This document shows, one piece after another, positions 7,311-14,478 of a stretch of 14,478 nt of DNA. Origin of the DNA: CAYNTC01 sp964432925. GTDB lineage: Bacteria; Planctomycetota; Phycisphaerae; Sedimentisphaerales; Anaerobacaceae. The notes below the pieces were generated by a model. That model saw nothing but the letters and a program-made list of their open reading frames with translations, ran no database searches and had not been told where the DNA came from. Within the stretch, counting starts at the first letter, position 1. Each line of letters starts with the position of its first letter. Location: NCBI GenBank assembly GCA_964432925.1, contig CAYSPM010000064.1, positions 1 through 14,478 on the forward strand. The letters run 5' to 3'. Both the position numbers and the translations under genes were made by a program.

Positions 7311-8459
7311 ATGAGAAGCAAACTTATTATTCTAAGTGCCATTTTGGTTTTGCTTGCAAGCGTGGGTATTGCAAGTGCAAGGATCAAGCTTGTTGCCTTG
7401 CCGGAGCGGGCGGCTACGGTGATTCGGCTGGATAATCCAACTGCGACACTAATCGAAGAGGAACGAGTGCTTACGTTGCAGAAAGGATTAAATAAGGTGG
7501 ACTTCTCATGGAAGGGGGTGCTTATAGACGTTGATTCAATACGCCTGCGTGTGCTTGACCATCCAGACAATGTAACACTTCTAAGTGTTAGTTATCCGCC
7601 CAACGAAGCGGCGTTGGTCTGGCAGATCAGCAGCGATAGTGACTATGCTGAAACGGTGCGTATCAGTTACCTGCTGAGCAACATCGACAGACTGGTCACC
7701 TACAAAGCTATAGCTGACAAGGCCGAAAGCAAGGTGGATTTGAAGAGCTATTTGGTTTTGCGAAATTTTTCAGGCGAAGATTTTGAGCGAGCGAGAGTCC
7801 TTCTGGATTATGGTGAGGCCTTTGAACAAGGCATAGATCACGAAGAGACCAAGCAATTGTTGTTCCTCAGCGCCGGTGAAGTCCCGATCACTAAAGTATG
7901 GACGTTCGATGCAGCAAAACTGCCGTGGGACCCAGAGAGGCTGGAGAACAGAAACGTCGGCATTCCAGTGAGCTATCGAATTGTCAATGATCCGGACAGT
8001 GAGCTCGGCAAATATGCGCTGTGGGGTGGCAAGGCAAGGCTTTTCCAGGATGACGGCCATGGCAGTACGATCTTTCTGGGTGAGGATGTGACAGCATTGG
8101 TGCCTGTTGGCGAGAAGATGGAGCTCTATATCGGCGACAGCAGGGACATTGTCGTGACACAGCGTAAAATGAAAGATGCTCGGATTAATATAAGAAAGAA
8201 CGATGATGGCAAAATTGTACTGTACGACACAGATGAAGAAATCACCGCCAAGATTGAGAACTTTAAGGATAGCGCCGCTGTGCTAACCATGATTCAACAC
8301 ATACCCTGGCAGTGGGATATGGCAGAGTGCAATCTTGAGTATACAAAGAAAAATGCCGACACGCTCGAATTCGAGATTACGCTGCCTGCTCGGACCGAGT
8401 CCGGTCCTGCTGTGAAAGAACTGAAGATGCATTACAATCGCCGTAATGTGAAGCCGTGA
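7311..8459 (+). CDS. Secreted DUF4139-like protein (diverged copy)
   Basis: 382 residues with a clear signal peptide (about 1-23, cleavage after IASA). The mature part begins RIKLVALPERAATVIRL, parallel to the VTLP...VQLTIYNSADLTLV start of the other two copies. It keeps the LTLQKGLNKVDFSWKGVLID block and the NFSGEDFE motif (152-159), which corresponds to the tGEDW-type signature of DUF4139 (MuiA-like) proteins. It is shorter than the third copy and much more diverged, especially in the middle. The ATG has a good Shine-Dalgarno (AAGGAG, 7297-7302, 8 bases upstream), 33 bases after the preceding stop. Function unknown. It probably acts outside the cytoplasmic membrane, perhaps as a partner or ligand of the anti-sigma outer domain. 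Confidence 0.85.
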   Translation: MRSKLIILSAILVLLASVGIASARIKLVALPERAATVIRLDNPTATLIEEERVLTLQKGLNKVDFSWKGVLIDVDSIRLRVLDHPDNVTLLSVSYPPNEAALVWQISSDSDYAETVRISYLLSNIDRLVTYKAIADKAESKVDLKSYLVLRNFSGEDFERARVLLDYGEAFEQGIDHEETKQLLFLSAGEVPITKVWTFDAAKLPWDPERLENRNVGIPVSYRIVNDPDSELGKYALWGGKARLFQDDGHGSTIFLGEDVTALVPVGEKMELYIGDSRDIVVTQRKMKDARINIRKNDDGKIVLYDTDEEITAKIENFKDSAAVLTMIQHIPWQWDMAECNLEYTKKNADTLEFEITLPARTESGPAVKELKMHYNRRNVKP

Positions 8460-8493
8460 ATAAACGGGCGACAAAAAACAGAAAACAGAATTC

Positions 8494-8500
8494 AAGGAGT
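8494..8500 (+). promoter_or_regulatory. Shine-Dalgarno deciding the start of the third DUF4139 gene
   Basis: AAGGAGT ends 6 bases before the ATG at 8507. The longer frame from the GTG at 8456 would put 17 polar basic residues before the signal peptide and has no comparable ribosome-binding site. Confidence 0.85.
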
Positions 8501-8506
8501 ACTAAA

Positions 8507-9853
8507 ATGAAATACTCATTATCCATATTATTCGTTGTCGTTATATTTGCCGCTACAGCAACAGCAAAGGTTGATTTAGTCACGCTGCCTTCGAGGGATA
8601 CGGTTCAGCTTACGATATATAACTCAGCGGATCTTACGTTGGTTCGCGAAAGCAGAGCCCTTACCCTCAAAGAAGGCACAAATAGCCTACAGTTTTCTTG
8701 GGAGAATACACTGATTGATCCGACAAGCTTGGAGATGCTGCCCAAGGCCGATGCGGATAAGATTGAGATTGCTGAACTGACCTATCCGCCGAGGGTGAGG
8801 AATCTTGGGCTGTGGAATATTGATAGCGGCGTGAGCGGAAAAGTGCCGGTTGAAATTACGTATCTGACCAGCGGGCTTGGCTGGCGAGCATTTTACATGG
8901 GGACACTATCGGAAGATGAAGAAACAATGCGCTTGCAGGGCTATGTTCGCGTGACCAACAATAGTGGTGAGGATTATGAGAACGCGCAGACGCGGCTAAT
9001 TGTCGGTAGAGTCCACATACTCGATGAGATAGCTGAGCTTGCACGTCGACAGTATCCGTATGGCAGGCCTGGAGAAATAGTGCCCAGGGCAGAGGGAGTT
9101 GAACGTGCCGGGTTGGCCAGGGCTAAGGTCGTAGCAGAGAGGATGGTTTCTGACTTGGCTGCCACACCGAAAGAGATTAGAAAAGAAGGTCTGAGTGAGT
9201 ATTTTCTATACACCATTGAGGGGACGGAGACAATCCCGACCGGCTGGTCGAAACGGCTGATTAGTTTCGATGTTGATGAGGTGCCGGTTGTCAATCTGTA
9301 CAAATACGAAGAGCACAGATATGGCAGCAGTGTCGTTCGTTTTCTCAGTTTCAAAAATGATCAAAAGCATAAACTTGGTGATACGCCAATACCTGGGGGG
9401 CAACTGAGAGTTTATAGAACAGTTGAAGATAGTGGACATCTGTCTTACGTGGGTCAAAGCGGGTTTAAGTATATTCCTGTCGGCGAGGATGTAGAGCTAA
9501 ATATTGGGCCGGTTGCTGACGTTGTTGTTGAGCCGAGATTGATGGAGTTTCGCACCGAGAACTACAGGTTTGATAACGATGGCGATATTTCTGGCTGGGA
9601 TGAAGTTCGAGCATTTGAGGTCGAGGTCAAAAATACTCGTGAGATTCCGGTTAAGATCGAGATTCGCCGGGACTTTGACACGTCGTACTGGACGCTCCAG
9701 AAAAGCGGTGATTATGGTGAGTTTGAGAAAGTTGATGCGCAGACGGTTAAATTCGTGCTTGGTCTGAAGACAAGGTCAACGAAGAAATTTGGGTACGTAT
9801 TAAGAACGTACCACGGTGTAAGACAAGAAGATTGGACAAAAGCTTCACGTTAG
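8507..9853 (+). CDS. Secreted DUF4139 (MuiA-like) domain protein
   Basis: 448 residues from the ATG at 8507. A signal peptide (about 1-20, MKYSLSILFVVVIF then ATATA) is followed by the beta-rich region VDLVTLPSRDTVQLTIYNS. Typical DUF4139 marks are YLTSGLGWRAFYMG (119-132) and NNSGEDYENA (151-160), then a helical, charged insert (170-225) and a long beta-strand C-terminus ending TYHGVRQEDW. Some 60 of 97 residues at the N-terminal domain, by hand count, are identical to the anti-sigma's outer domain. It is the last gene of the operon. The family is called mucoidy inhibitor MuiA-like in databases, but no biochemical role is established that I know of. It is probably exported and either part of the envelope or the signal sensed by the anti-sigma factor. 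Confidence 0.88.
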   Translation: MKYSLSILFVVVIFAATATAKVDLVTLPSRDTVQLTIYNSADLTLVRESRALTLKEGTNSLQFSWENTLIDPTSLEMLPKADADKIEIAELTYPPRVRNLGLWNIDSGVSGKVPVEITYLTSGLGWRAFYMGTLSEDEETMRLQGYVRVTNNSGEDYENAQTRLIVGRVHILDEIAELARRQYPYGRPGEIVPRAEGVERAGLARAKVVAERMVSDLAATPKEIRKEGLSEYFLYTIEGTETIPTGWSKRLISFDVDEVPVVNLYKYEEHRYGSSVVRFLSFKNDQKHKLGDTPIPGGQLRVYRTVEDSGHLSYVGQSGFKYIPVGEDVELNIGPVADVVVEPRLMEFRTENYRFDNDGDISGWDEVRAFEVEVKNTREIPVKIEIRRDFDTSYWTLQKSGDYGEFEKVDAQTVKFVLGLKTRSTKKFGYVLRTYHGVRQEDWTKASR

Positions 9854-9889
9854 TTGGTGTAAAATTTTAGTTGTAAATAACCCATTGCT

Positions 9890-10831
9890 CTAAGAGTGGC
9901 CAGACACCTGGATTTCAGGTATAAACACGTCAAATTCAGGGCCGAACTGCTGTAGATAGTACAGAGAATAAGATCGTTTGAAAATGAGTATAGGCAATAA
10001 TAAAACGGTTCCGATATAGGGTATCACTAGGATACAGCCGGCGCAGCAGCAAGTAAGGCATACAGTAGCTATCACAATCGCACCGATAGTAATCGCTATG
10101 ACGATCTGAAAGAGTACGTACAGCAGGAAGCGGGCTTTATTCAGCGAGAGTAATTCGAGCAGTTCCCGCCAACCATTAACACAATTCGCTGTTCGTAAAA
10201 ACATAATAGGTACGACAAAATCCATGGTGAATTTCTTAACAAGCAGAAGCACTATGACTGCTCCGACAAAAAACAAGGCAGCGATTACCAAACCTGTTAC
10301 CGAGACGATGTTGAAACCGAAAGTTGTATTTGAGAAGATAACGACAGAAACACCGATTAGAAATAACAGGCTGCCAATCAGTAATCCTATGACGCCAATA
10401 ACTATTCTGAACAGGAATAGGCTATTGGCGTGTTTTGCGAATTTTTTCCAGGGTGCCTCGATCTCGGCTTTATTTTGAGCGACGCAATGCAGGAACATGA
10501 ATCGACCTCGACTGCTGAGCCACGTAAATAAGAGCCATACTACTATGCCGATGATAAAGCCGAAGACAACTAATGGAACGATCCAGTTTAGATTGTCGAG
10601 GATGAATTCCTTTGCTTGGCTAAGGGCTTCGCCGGGCGAGACGTCGCCTGGGCCGTGTTTGCCAAAGTTAAGGTTTTGGCCTCCGCCTTTTCCCAGATAG
10701 GCCAGCCATGCGCAGAAGCCGATGGTCAGCCATTTGACCAGGTCGAAAGGTCGGAAAAGGATGGTCCTTACTCTTTCAAAAGCGGGGCTGATCGGGTCAA
10801 TTACGCTTACATGCGGAGGTTGTGCGTTCAT
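9890..10831 (-). CDS. Multi-pass membrane protein, uncharacterised
   Basis: 313 residues with about six or seven hydrophobic helices (roughly 33-47, 83-104, 139-167, 175-198, 233-258, 264-284). The N-terminus RPFDLVKWLTIGFCAWLAYLG, the SRGRFMFLHCVAQN stretch (107-120), a cysteine cluster (Cys258, Cys261-263, Cys266) and the final YYLQQFGPEFDVF resemble a conserved membrane family I associate with Planctomycetes and related phyla, but I cannot name it. The start ATG overlaps the stop of the DUF2752 gene by 4 bases, so the two are translationally coupled. It converges on the DUF4139 operon with only 36 bases between the stops. No function is proposed; a membrane transport or assembly role is possible but unsupported. 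Confidence 0.8.
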   Translation of the reverse strand: MNAQPPHVSVIDPISPAFERVRTILFRPFDLVKWLTIGFCAWLAYLGKGGGQNLNFGKHGPGDVSPGEALSQAKEFILDNLNWIVPLVVFGFIIGIVVWLLFTWLSSRGRFMFLHCVAQNKAEIEAPWKKFAKHANSLFLFRIVIGVIGLLIGSLLFLIGVSVVIFSNTTFGFNIVSVTGLVIAALFFVGAVIVLLLVKKFTMDFVVPIMFLRTANCVNGWRELLELLSLNKARFLLYVLFQIVIAITIGAIVIATVCLTCCCAGCILVIPYIGTVLLLPILIFKRSYSLYYLQQFGPEFDVFIPEIQVSGHS

Positions 10832-11319
10832 AGAAAAAGCCCTCCAAGATAGATTAGCCAGTTAATAAATATCGCAGCGCAGAGTAAAACGGCAATATAC
10901 AAATTCACTCTGGCCCATCTCTTGCTTAGTTTCTCGGAAAAAACTGTCACAGCACCAATTCTATATGGAATCTGCAAACAAATGAAGGCAAATACCGCAG
11001 GGCCAAGGTGGTGCAATCGTATACTTTCGTGGAGGTTCCCGTGCGCCATCCAGGTTAAAGAGCGTGTCAGGCCACAGAGCGAACATTTTATGCCAAACGT
11101 CTCATACAGGAAGCACCGTAGCGGCCATTTAAATCCCAGCAACGACAGGCCAGCCTCATTAACCTGCAGGAGTAGTGCCACAGTCAGGATCGCAATGCAC
11201 ACGGCAAGTATTACTATATGGTGCATTCCTTGGTGTGTTGAAAACGACTTTGCCGGTAACTGGTCAGACCGGCTATGAGGCGGATATGTTGAATTTATGT
11301 GTTGTAGGCATTCGGTCAT
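10828..11319 (-). CDS. DUF2752 family membrane protein
   Basis: 163 residues with a polar N-terminal 30 residues, a first membrane helix (about 33-53), the DUF2752 signature (Cys69, then KCSLCGLTRSL with Cys79 and Cys82, about 78-88) and helices at about 105-125 and 138-160. The signature matches the C-P-x-C-G-x-T-R pattern of the family. A shorter start at Met32 would remove the polar leader. The ATG at 11319 has GAAGG about 10 bases upstream and is kept. It is coupled to the downstream multi-pass protein by a 4-base overlap. The family's function is unknown. Confidence 0.85.
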   Translation of the reverse strand: MTECLQHINSTYPPHSRSDQLPAKSFSTHQGMHHIVILAVCIAILTVALLLQVNEAGLSLLGFKWPLRCFLYETFGIKCSLCGLTRSLTWMAHGNLHESIRLHHLGPAVFAFICLQIPYRIGAVTVFSEKLSKRWARVNLYIAVLLCAAIFINWLIYLGGLFL

Positions 11320-11372
11320 TATGAGTGGCCTTCAACTTGTAATTCACTAATCAACCGCTAACTGTAATGGAA

Positions 11373-11651
11373 TCAGTCTTGTGGTTTGTTCTGTTGTTGT
11401 TTCAGGCGACGCAGTTCCCTACGCACGGGCCAATCGGCAAAGGCAAGGAAAAAGGCCATGATGATGTTAGCTATGGGTATCATCATAAGCAATCCGAGTG
11501 CCCAACTATAGCCTGCCTTTGAGAATATTTTGCAGAAGATCAGCAGCTTGATTGCGATGACTACAAGGACCATGAAAACGATGAGCATTGTTAGTAGTGC
11601 GGCAAAAATCGGTGCGATGTCCGGGCGATGGGAAAGATATACAGGTTCCAT
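11373..11651 (-). CDS. Small two-helix membrane protein
   Basis: 92 residues with a hydrophobic helix (about 12-40), the motif AGYSWALGLLMMIPIANII (46-64) leading into a second helix (about 50-72), then DWPVRRELRRLKQQQ as a basic cytoplasmic tail. Similar small proteins with an AG(F/Y)S...IP..NI motif are widespread and uncharacterised. The ATG at 11651 is chosen over an in-frame TTG at 11666. AAAGGA lies 6 bases before the ATG, and the TTG lies immediately before that ribosome-binding site. It precedes the DUF2752 gene on the same strand with 53 bases between them and probably belongs to the same unit. Confidence 0.75.
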   Translation of the reverse strand: MEPVYLSHRPDIAPIFAALLTMLIVFMVLVVIAIKLLIFCKIFSKAGYSWALGLLMMIPIANIIMAFFLAFADWPVRRELRRLKQQQNKPQD

Positions 11652-11843
11652 ATCTGTTCCTTTCAATGGGCTTTATCAGTTAAGTTGGTTGCGGATACAG
11701 CGCTGGTAGTATAGCGGATAGAGCAAGACATACAAGCAAAATTTGCCTACAGGTTCTTTGTAAGGGGACAAGCATTGTGGCCGGCAAGGTGATTGCTTTT
11801 ACCGAGTGTAGGGCGGTCAGTGTTTGGCCAGAAGCAAGAAAAG

Positions 11844-12509
11844 TCAGGAGTAGTCTTGCTCTAAGCAGTGCGGCAGTTGTTCCAATGGACAAACCTGGCA
11901 CTTGGGGTTTGGACGGCAGAATTCTTTGCCGAGCTTGACCAGTAGTGCATGGAATTCGTTGAAGAGCTGCACATCGTCGGGCAGATTTGATTGAAACAGA
12001 CCTCGCAACTGTTCATAGTCTGCATCCGGATCGATTAGTTCATGTCGGACAGTGATTCGCGCAGTGTATGCGTCCACCACAAAGACGGATCTGCCAAAGG
12101 CGTAGAGCAGGATCGAGTCGGCGGTCTCGCGACCAATGCCCTTAACCGCCAAAAGCTCGGCTCTGAGCTGCTCGGTATCAATAATCTCAAGGTTTGCCAA
12201 CCTGCCATCGTGTTTTTCGAAAAGCCAGTCGACAAAGCTTTTAAGGCGTTTTGCTTTTACATTGAAATAACCGGCCGGGCGTATAAGCTCAGCAACCTGT
12301 GGAGTGTCCAAATGATGTAGCGCTTCGGGCGTCAACAGGTGGGCAGACTTTAGATTAGCAATTGCTTTTTCGACATTAGCCCAGCTTGTATTTTGGGTCA
12401 ATATGGCACCTGTGATTATCTCGAACTGTGTGTCGCCGGGCCACCAGTGCTGTGGGCCGAAGTGGTTGAGGAGTAGTTGATAGATTTCAGTTAGTTGCTC
12501 ACTTATCAT
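11844..12509 (-). CDS. Endonuclease III / MagIII-like DNA glycosylase (COG2231 type)
   Basis: 221 residues of the helix-hairpin-helix-GPD superfamily for base-excision repair. The N-terminus HFGPQHWWPGDTQFEIITGAILTQNTSW is typical of the COG2231 branch that includes Helicobacter MagIII (3-methyladenine glycosylase). The HhH is AVKGIGRETADSILLY (121-136) and the catalytic Asp is Asp146 (VVDAYTARI). Glu128 stands where bifunctional endonuclease III has its catalytic Lys (GRKTA), which points to a monofunctional glycosylase without lyase activity. Four C-terminal cysteines (198, 204, 207, 215; spacing x5, x2, x7) could hold an iron-sulphur cluster, though spacing differs from E. coli Nth (x6, x2, x5). 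No good Shine-Dalgarno is seen. 192 bases without a credible gene separate it from the next gene. Confidence 0.87.
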   Translation of the reverse strand: MISEQLTEIYQLLLNHFGPQHWWPGDTQFEIITGAILTQNTSWANVEKAIANLKSAHLLTPEALHHLDTPQVAELIRPAGYFNVKAKRLKSFVDWLFEKHDGRLANLEIIDTEQLRAELLAVKGIGRETADSILLYAFGRSVFVVDAYTARITVRHELIDPDADYEQLRGLFQSNLPDDVQLFNEFHALLVKLGKEFCRPNPKCQVCPLEQLPHCLEQDYS

Positions 12510-12662
12510 TGTAAACAGAGGAAGAACAACTCATTTTTGGTTATTGTAATCTCAGTTTTATTGGGGTAGACTCTGCAAAATTTATCGGATAAGGTCAACT
12601 GATTTTTATAAGAACAAGAGAGTTTTATATCGAGAAACTGATTTTAGCATACGGCACGTACT

Positions 12663-13583
12663 ATGAAGAACGAGCACAATTACGGCACGAATCAGCTATT
12701 TAACTTTGCTCGAGATTCTTACCTTGAACGTACAAGTCGGCCGATTTATGCGGTGGTTTTCTTACTGCCATTTATAGTTTTCTATGAGCTGGGAACTATT
12801 GTAATAAATACAGATGTCCTGAACCAATCTCAGGTTCGTGTTGTTGCGTTTGTGTGGTTGCAGAATTTTCTGGAGTATCTTGGAGCGGGTAGCAAATTAG
12901 CCTGGGCAGCGCCTCCTTTGGTTGTTGTGGCTATTTTGATAGGGCTGCAATTGGCTTCACGAAGACAGTGGTATTGCAACTTTGGTGACATGTTGCCGAT
13001 GGCGGTTGAATGTATTTTGCTTGCGGCACCGCTTATAGTGCTGAGTTTGATTTTGAGTAGACCCACTGGGCAAAGCACGGATGTCGCAGAGTTCACAGAC
13101 GGTTTTACGCAGGTTCGGACAGAGGCTGGGTTGATAGGCTCTGGGATTGCGGAAGATGGACTCCGGTTGATGAGTGCAGGGACCAATGAAGGTGCGGTAA
13201 GGCAGGGGTCTTTGATGGCCAGTATTGTGACCGGTATAGGCGCAGGAATTTACGAGGAACTTATATTTCGATTGATCTTGATCTGCGTATTGATGATTCT
13301 TTTTCAGGATGTGTTTGGATTTGCACGGACTAACGCAATTGTACTTTCGGTTCTGATATCGGCGGCATTATTTAGCGCTCATCATCATTTTGTGTTTGTG
13401 TATGGACAATTCGGGTATAGTGTTGCGTTTAGCTGGCCAGAGTTTGCTTTTCGAACGGTTGCGGGTGTCTACTTTGCGATCCTTTTTGCATTTCGCGGTT
13501 TTGGAATTACTGCTGGAACCCATGCGTTCTACGACATCATTGCCACTATTGTAAATGCGGTTTTTTTCAGCCAATATGCATGA
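12663..13583 (+). CDS. CPBP-family intramembrane metalloprotease
   Basis: 306 residues, multi-pass. The CPBP (Abi/Rce1-like) motifs are all present: EE-LIF-R (Glu198, Glu199, Arg203), FSAHHH (His240) and GTHAFYD (His287, Asp291). These residues form the metal site and active site in the family. Helices are at about 29-50, 82-99, 112-133, 183-215, 224-242 and 262-300. A soluble loop of about 50 residues (134-183) sits before the core. In other bacteria such proteins process membrane or prenylated substrates, or act in bacteriocin immunity. The substrate here is unknown. It is divergent from the glycosylase gene with 153 bases between the starts, and no clear promoter was found there. Confidence 0.88.
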   Translation: MKNEHNYGTNQLFNFARDSYLERTSRPIYAVVFLLPFIVFYELGTIVINTDVLNQSQVRVVAFVWLQNFLEYLGAGSKLAWAAPPLVVVAILIGLQLASRRQWYCNFGDMLPMAVECILLAAPLIVLSLILSRPTGQSTDVAEFTDGFTQVRTEAGLIGSGIAEDGLRLMSAGTNEGAVRQGSLMASIVTGIGAGIYEELIFRLILICVLMILFQDVFGFARTNAIVLSVLISAALFSAHHHFVFVYGQFGYSVAFSWPEFAFRTVAGVYFAILFAFRGFGITAGTHAFYDIIATIVNAVFFSQYA

Positions 13584-13614
13584 CCGCGCGGATTATTTTT
13601 TTCGTCTTTTCTAT

Positions 13615-13640
13615 AAAAAAGTGACTCTTGTTACTCTTTT
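13615..13640 (+). terminator. Possible AT-rich terminator after the CPBP gene
   Basis: AAAAAAGTGA (13615-13624) can pair with TTACTCTTTT (13631-13640) with one A-C mismatch and one G-U pair, and the structure ends in four T. It lies 31 bases after the stop. The stem is GC-poor, so this is weak. Confidence 0.3.
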
Positions 13641-13710
13641 GAGTTGCAGATGTTGCAAAACAATCGTCCTATAAGGGCATCTGTCGGCCTTATTAGTACT
13701 GATATTGGGC

Positions 13711-13739
13711 TTGAATAGAAGCGGCAGTTTTTGTATAAT
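13711..13739 (+). promoter_or_regulatory. Sigma-70-type promoter of the DUF2617 gene
   Basis: TTGAAT (13711-13716), a 17-base spacer, then a perfect TATAAT (13734-13739). This predicts a transcript start near 13746 and a leader of about 34 bases before the ATG at 13780. It rules out the longer in-frame start TTG at 13705, which lies upstream of the promoter. Confidence 0.75.
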
Positions 13740-13779
13740 AAGATCAAATTTAGAAGTGAGCGTTTCAAGGTTTTTGTGT

Positions 13780-14325
13780 ATGGAATTGCCGCAAATCAAT
13801 ATAGCAGTCAATCAATTGACTTTCAGTCTTTTTCAGAGACCTTTACATCCTGAACTCTTCCAGATTTATGCAAGTCGGAAATTGAAGACTGAGAAATATG
13901 AGGCCTGGATTTGGGTTACCGGCTGCACACATGTTGTTAGTGTGTTTGCTGATAATGCATGTCTGTCTGAAGTTGTCAGCGCGCCGGGGCAGTTGCTTCC
14001 GCATCGCGGTTTGGTTGAGCGTTTTCAGTTCCGCGGTCCACGAACCCACAAGTGTACTTTAAGCCGGGGAATAAGCTACATGACCGATTTCCAGGTCGAG
14101 AAGATGAGCCCAAATCTATACAGACAGAGCTTGACGGACCTTGAGCGGTTTGCACGGAATCGCGGTGTTTTCGTTAAGTTCTCAGAGCTGGAAGTGGGCA
14201 GCCTGGAACCGTTCTGCTATATTGACTTCGAGGCGAGACGCAGTGAGCTGCATATTCATACGTTCGCTGCTTATCCCGATCAGGTGACGATGATTAAGAC
14301 ACAATCTCTTTTCGACTTTCAGTAG
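13780..14325 (+). CDS. DUF2617 family protein
   Basis: 181 residues from the ATG at 13780, which has AAGG about 10 bases upstream and a good promoter in front. Features matching DUF2617 as I recall it are an early RPLHPELFQI (20-29), a central beta-rich part, YMTDFQVEKMSP (100-111), and a C-terminus with EPFCYIDFEARRSELHIHTF (143-162) and KTQSLFDF (173-180). There are no membrane segments or signal peptide, so it is probably cytoplasmic. The function of the family is unknown. Nothing nearby suggests a pathway. Confidence 0.72.
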   Translation: MELPQINIAVNQLTFSLFQRPLHPELFQIYASRKLKTEKYEAWIWVTGCTHVVSVFADNACLSEVVSAPGQLLPHRGLVERFQFRGPRTHKCTLSRGISYMTDFQVEKMSPNLYRQSLTDLERFARNRGVFVKFSELEVGSLEPFCYIDFEARRSELHIHTFAAYPDQVTMIKTQSLFDFQ

Positions 14326-14332
14326 AAAAGGG
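14306..14332 (+). terminator. Possible terminator at the DUF2617 stop codon
   Basis: CTCTTTTC (14306-14313) pairs with GAAAAGGG (14325-14332) with one U-G, overlapping the stop codon, and is followed by CTTTTG. The downstream T run is short. Confidence 0.3.
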
Positions 14333-14478
14333 CTTTTGTAGTATTTCATGTCCTTTCTAATTTCAAATTGGTGGGGTGGTGGTAGCAATAGCTTTTTGTT
14401 TATATTGGTTTGTGCGATTTTTATCCAACCTTTGTCGATGAGCTGCTCTGCGTTTCTCCACGCATAAGCTCACACCGA

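Noticed and set aside
8456..8506. GTG start for the third DUF4139 gene overlapping the preceding stop
   Set aside because: A strong Shine-Dalgarno and signal peptide support the ATG at 8507.
11680..11901. Hydrophobic 73-codon minus-strand frame after the glycosylase gene
   Set aside because: It overlaps the end of the glycosylase gene in another frame and lacks a ribosome-binding site; alanine/leucine-rich chance frame.
12663..13583. CPBP protease as the site-2-type protease releasing the anti-sigma factor
   Set aside because: It lies almost 3 kb away beyond an opposite-strand block, and CPBP proteins are common; no sequence link to the sigma operon.
14333..14478. Possible gene end at the right edge (minus- or plus-strand open frames)
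   Set aside because: Several frames stay open for 20-40 codons, none with a motif, start signal or clear codon pattern; too short to support.

Overview
The window looks like part of a draft or metagenome-assembled bacterial genome, most likely Planctomycetota (a Phycisphaerae or Sedimentisphaerales-like lineage). This rests on gene content read by eye: a DUF2617 protein, a sigma factor with a large fused anti-sigma partner, DUF4139 proteins, and a set of small conserved membrane proteins. It is not based on any search. A run of exactly 100 N (6499-6598) is a scaffolding gap.

Layout. Positions 24-2498 (minus strand) hold rny (RNase Y) followed by ymdB (2',3'-cyclic nucleotide phosphodiesterase), a common RNA-turnover pair. 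Positions 2521-4135 form about 1.6 kb with no credible protein gene. The right part (about 3487-4010) is a dense series of stem-loops whose non-Watson-Crick pairs are G-U only when read on the plus strand, so it is a candidate large structured non-coding RNA. It lies just upstream of a plus-strand SDR oxidoreductase gene (4136-4909).

Positions 5043-9853 (plus strand) form a tight four-gene operon: an ECF sigma factor, a zinc-finger anti-sigma factor whose outer part is a DUF4139-type domain (interrupted by the gap), and two signal-peptide-bearing DUF4139-like proteins. The anti-sigma's outer domain is a close paralogue of the last protein in the operon. This suggests a surface-sensing circuit in which the regulator carries a copy of the protein it controls. 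It is the most interesting protein system in the window.

Positions 9890-12509 (minus strand) hold an endonuclease III/MagIII-like DNA glycosylase, then a small membrane protein, a DUF2752 membrane protein and a six- to seven-pass membrane protein. The last two overlap by 4 bases. From 12663 the plus strand carries a CPBP-family intramembrane protease and then a DUF2617 protein. The DUF2617 gene has a good sigma-70-type promoter that also fixes its start. The last 146 bases show no gene I can support.
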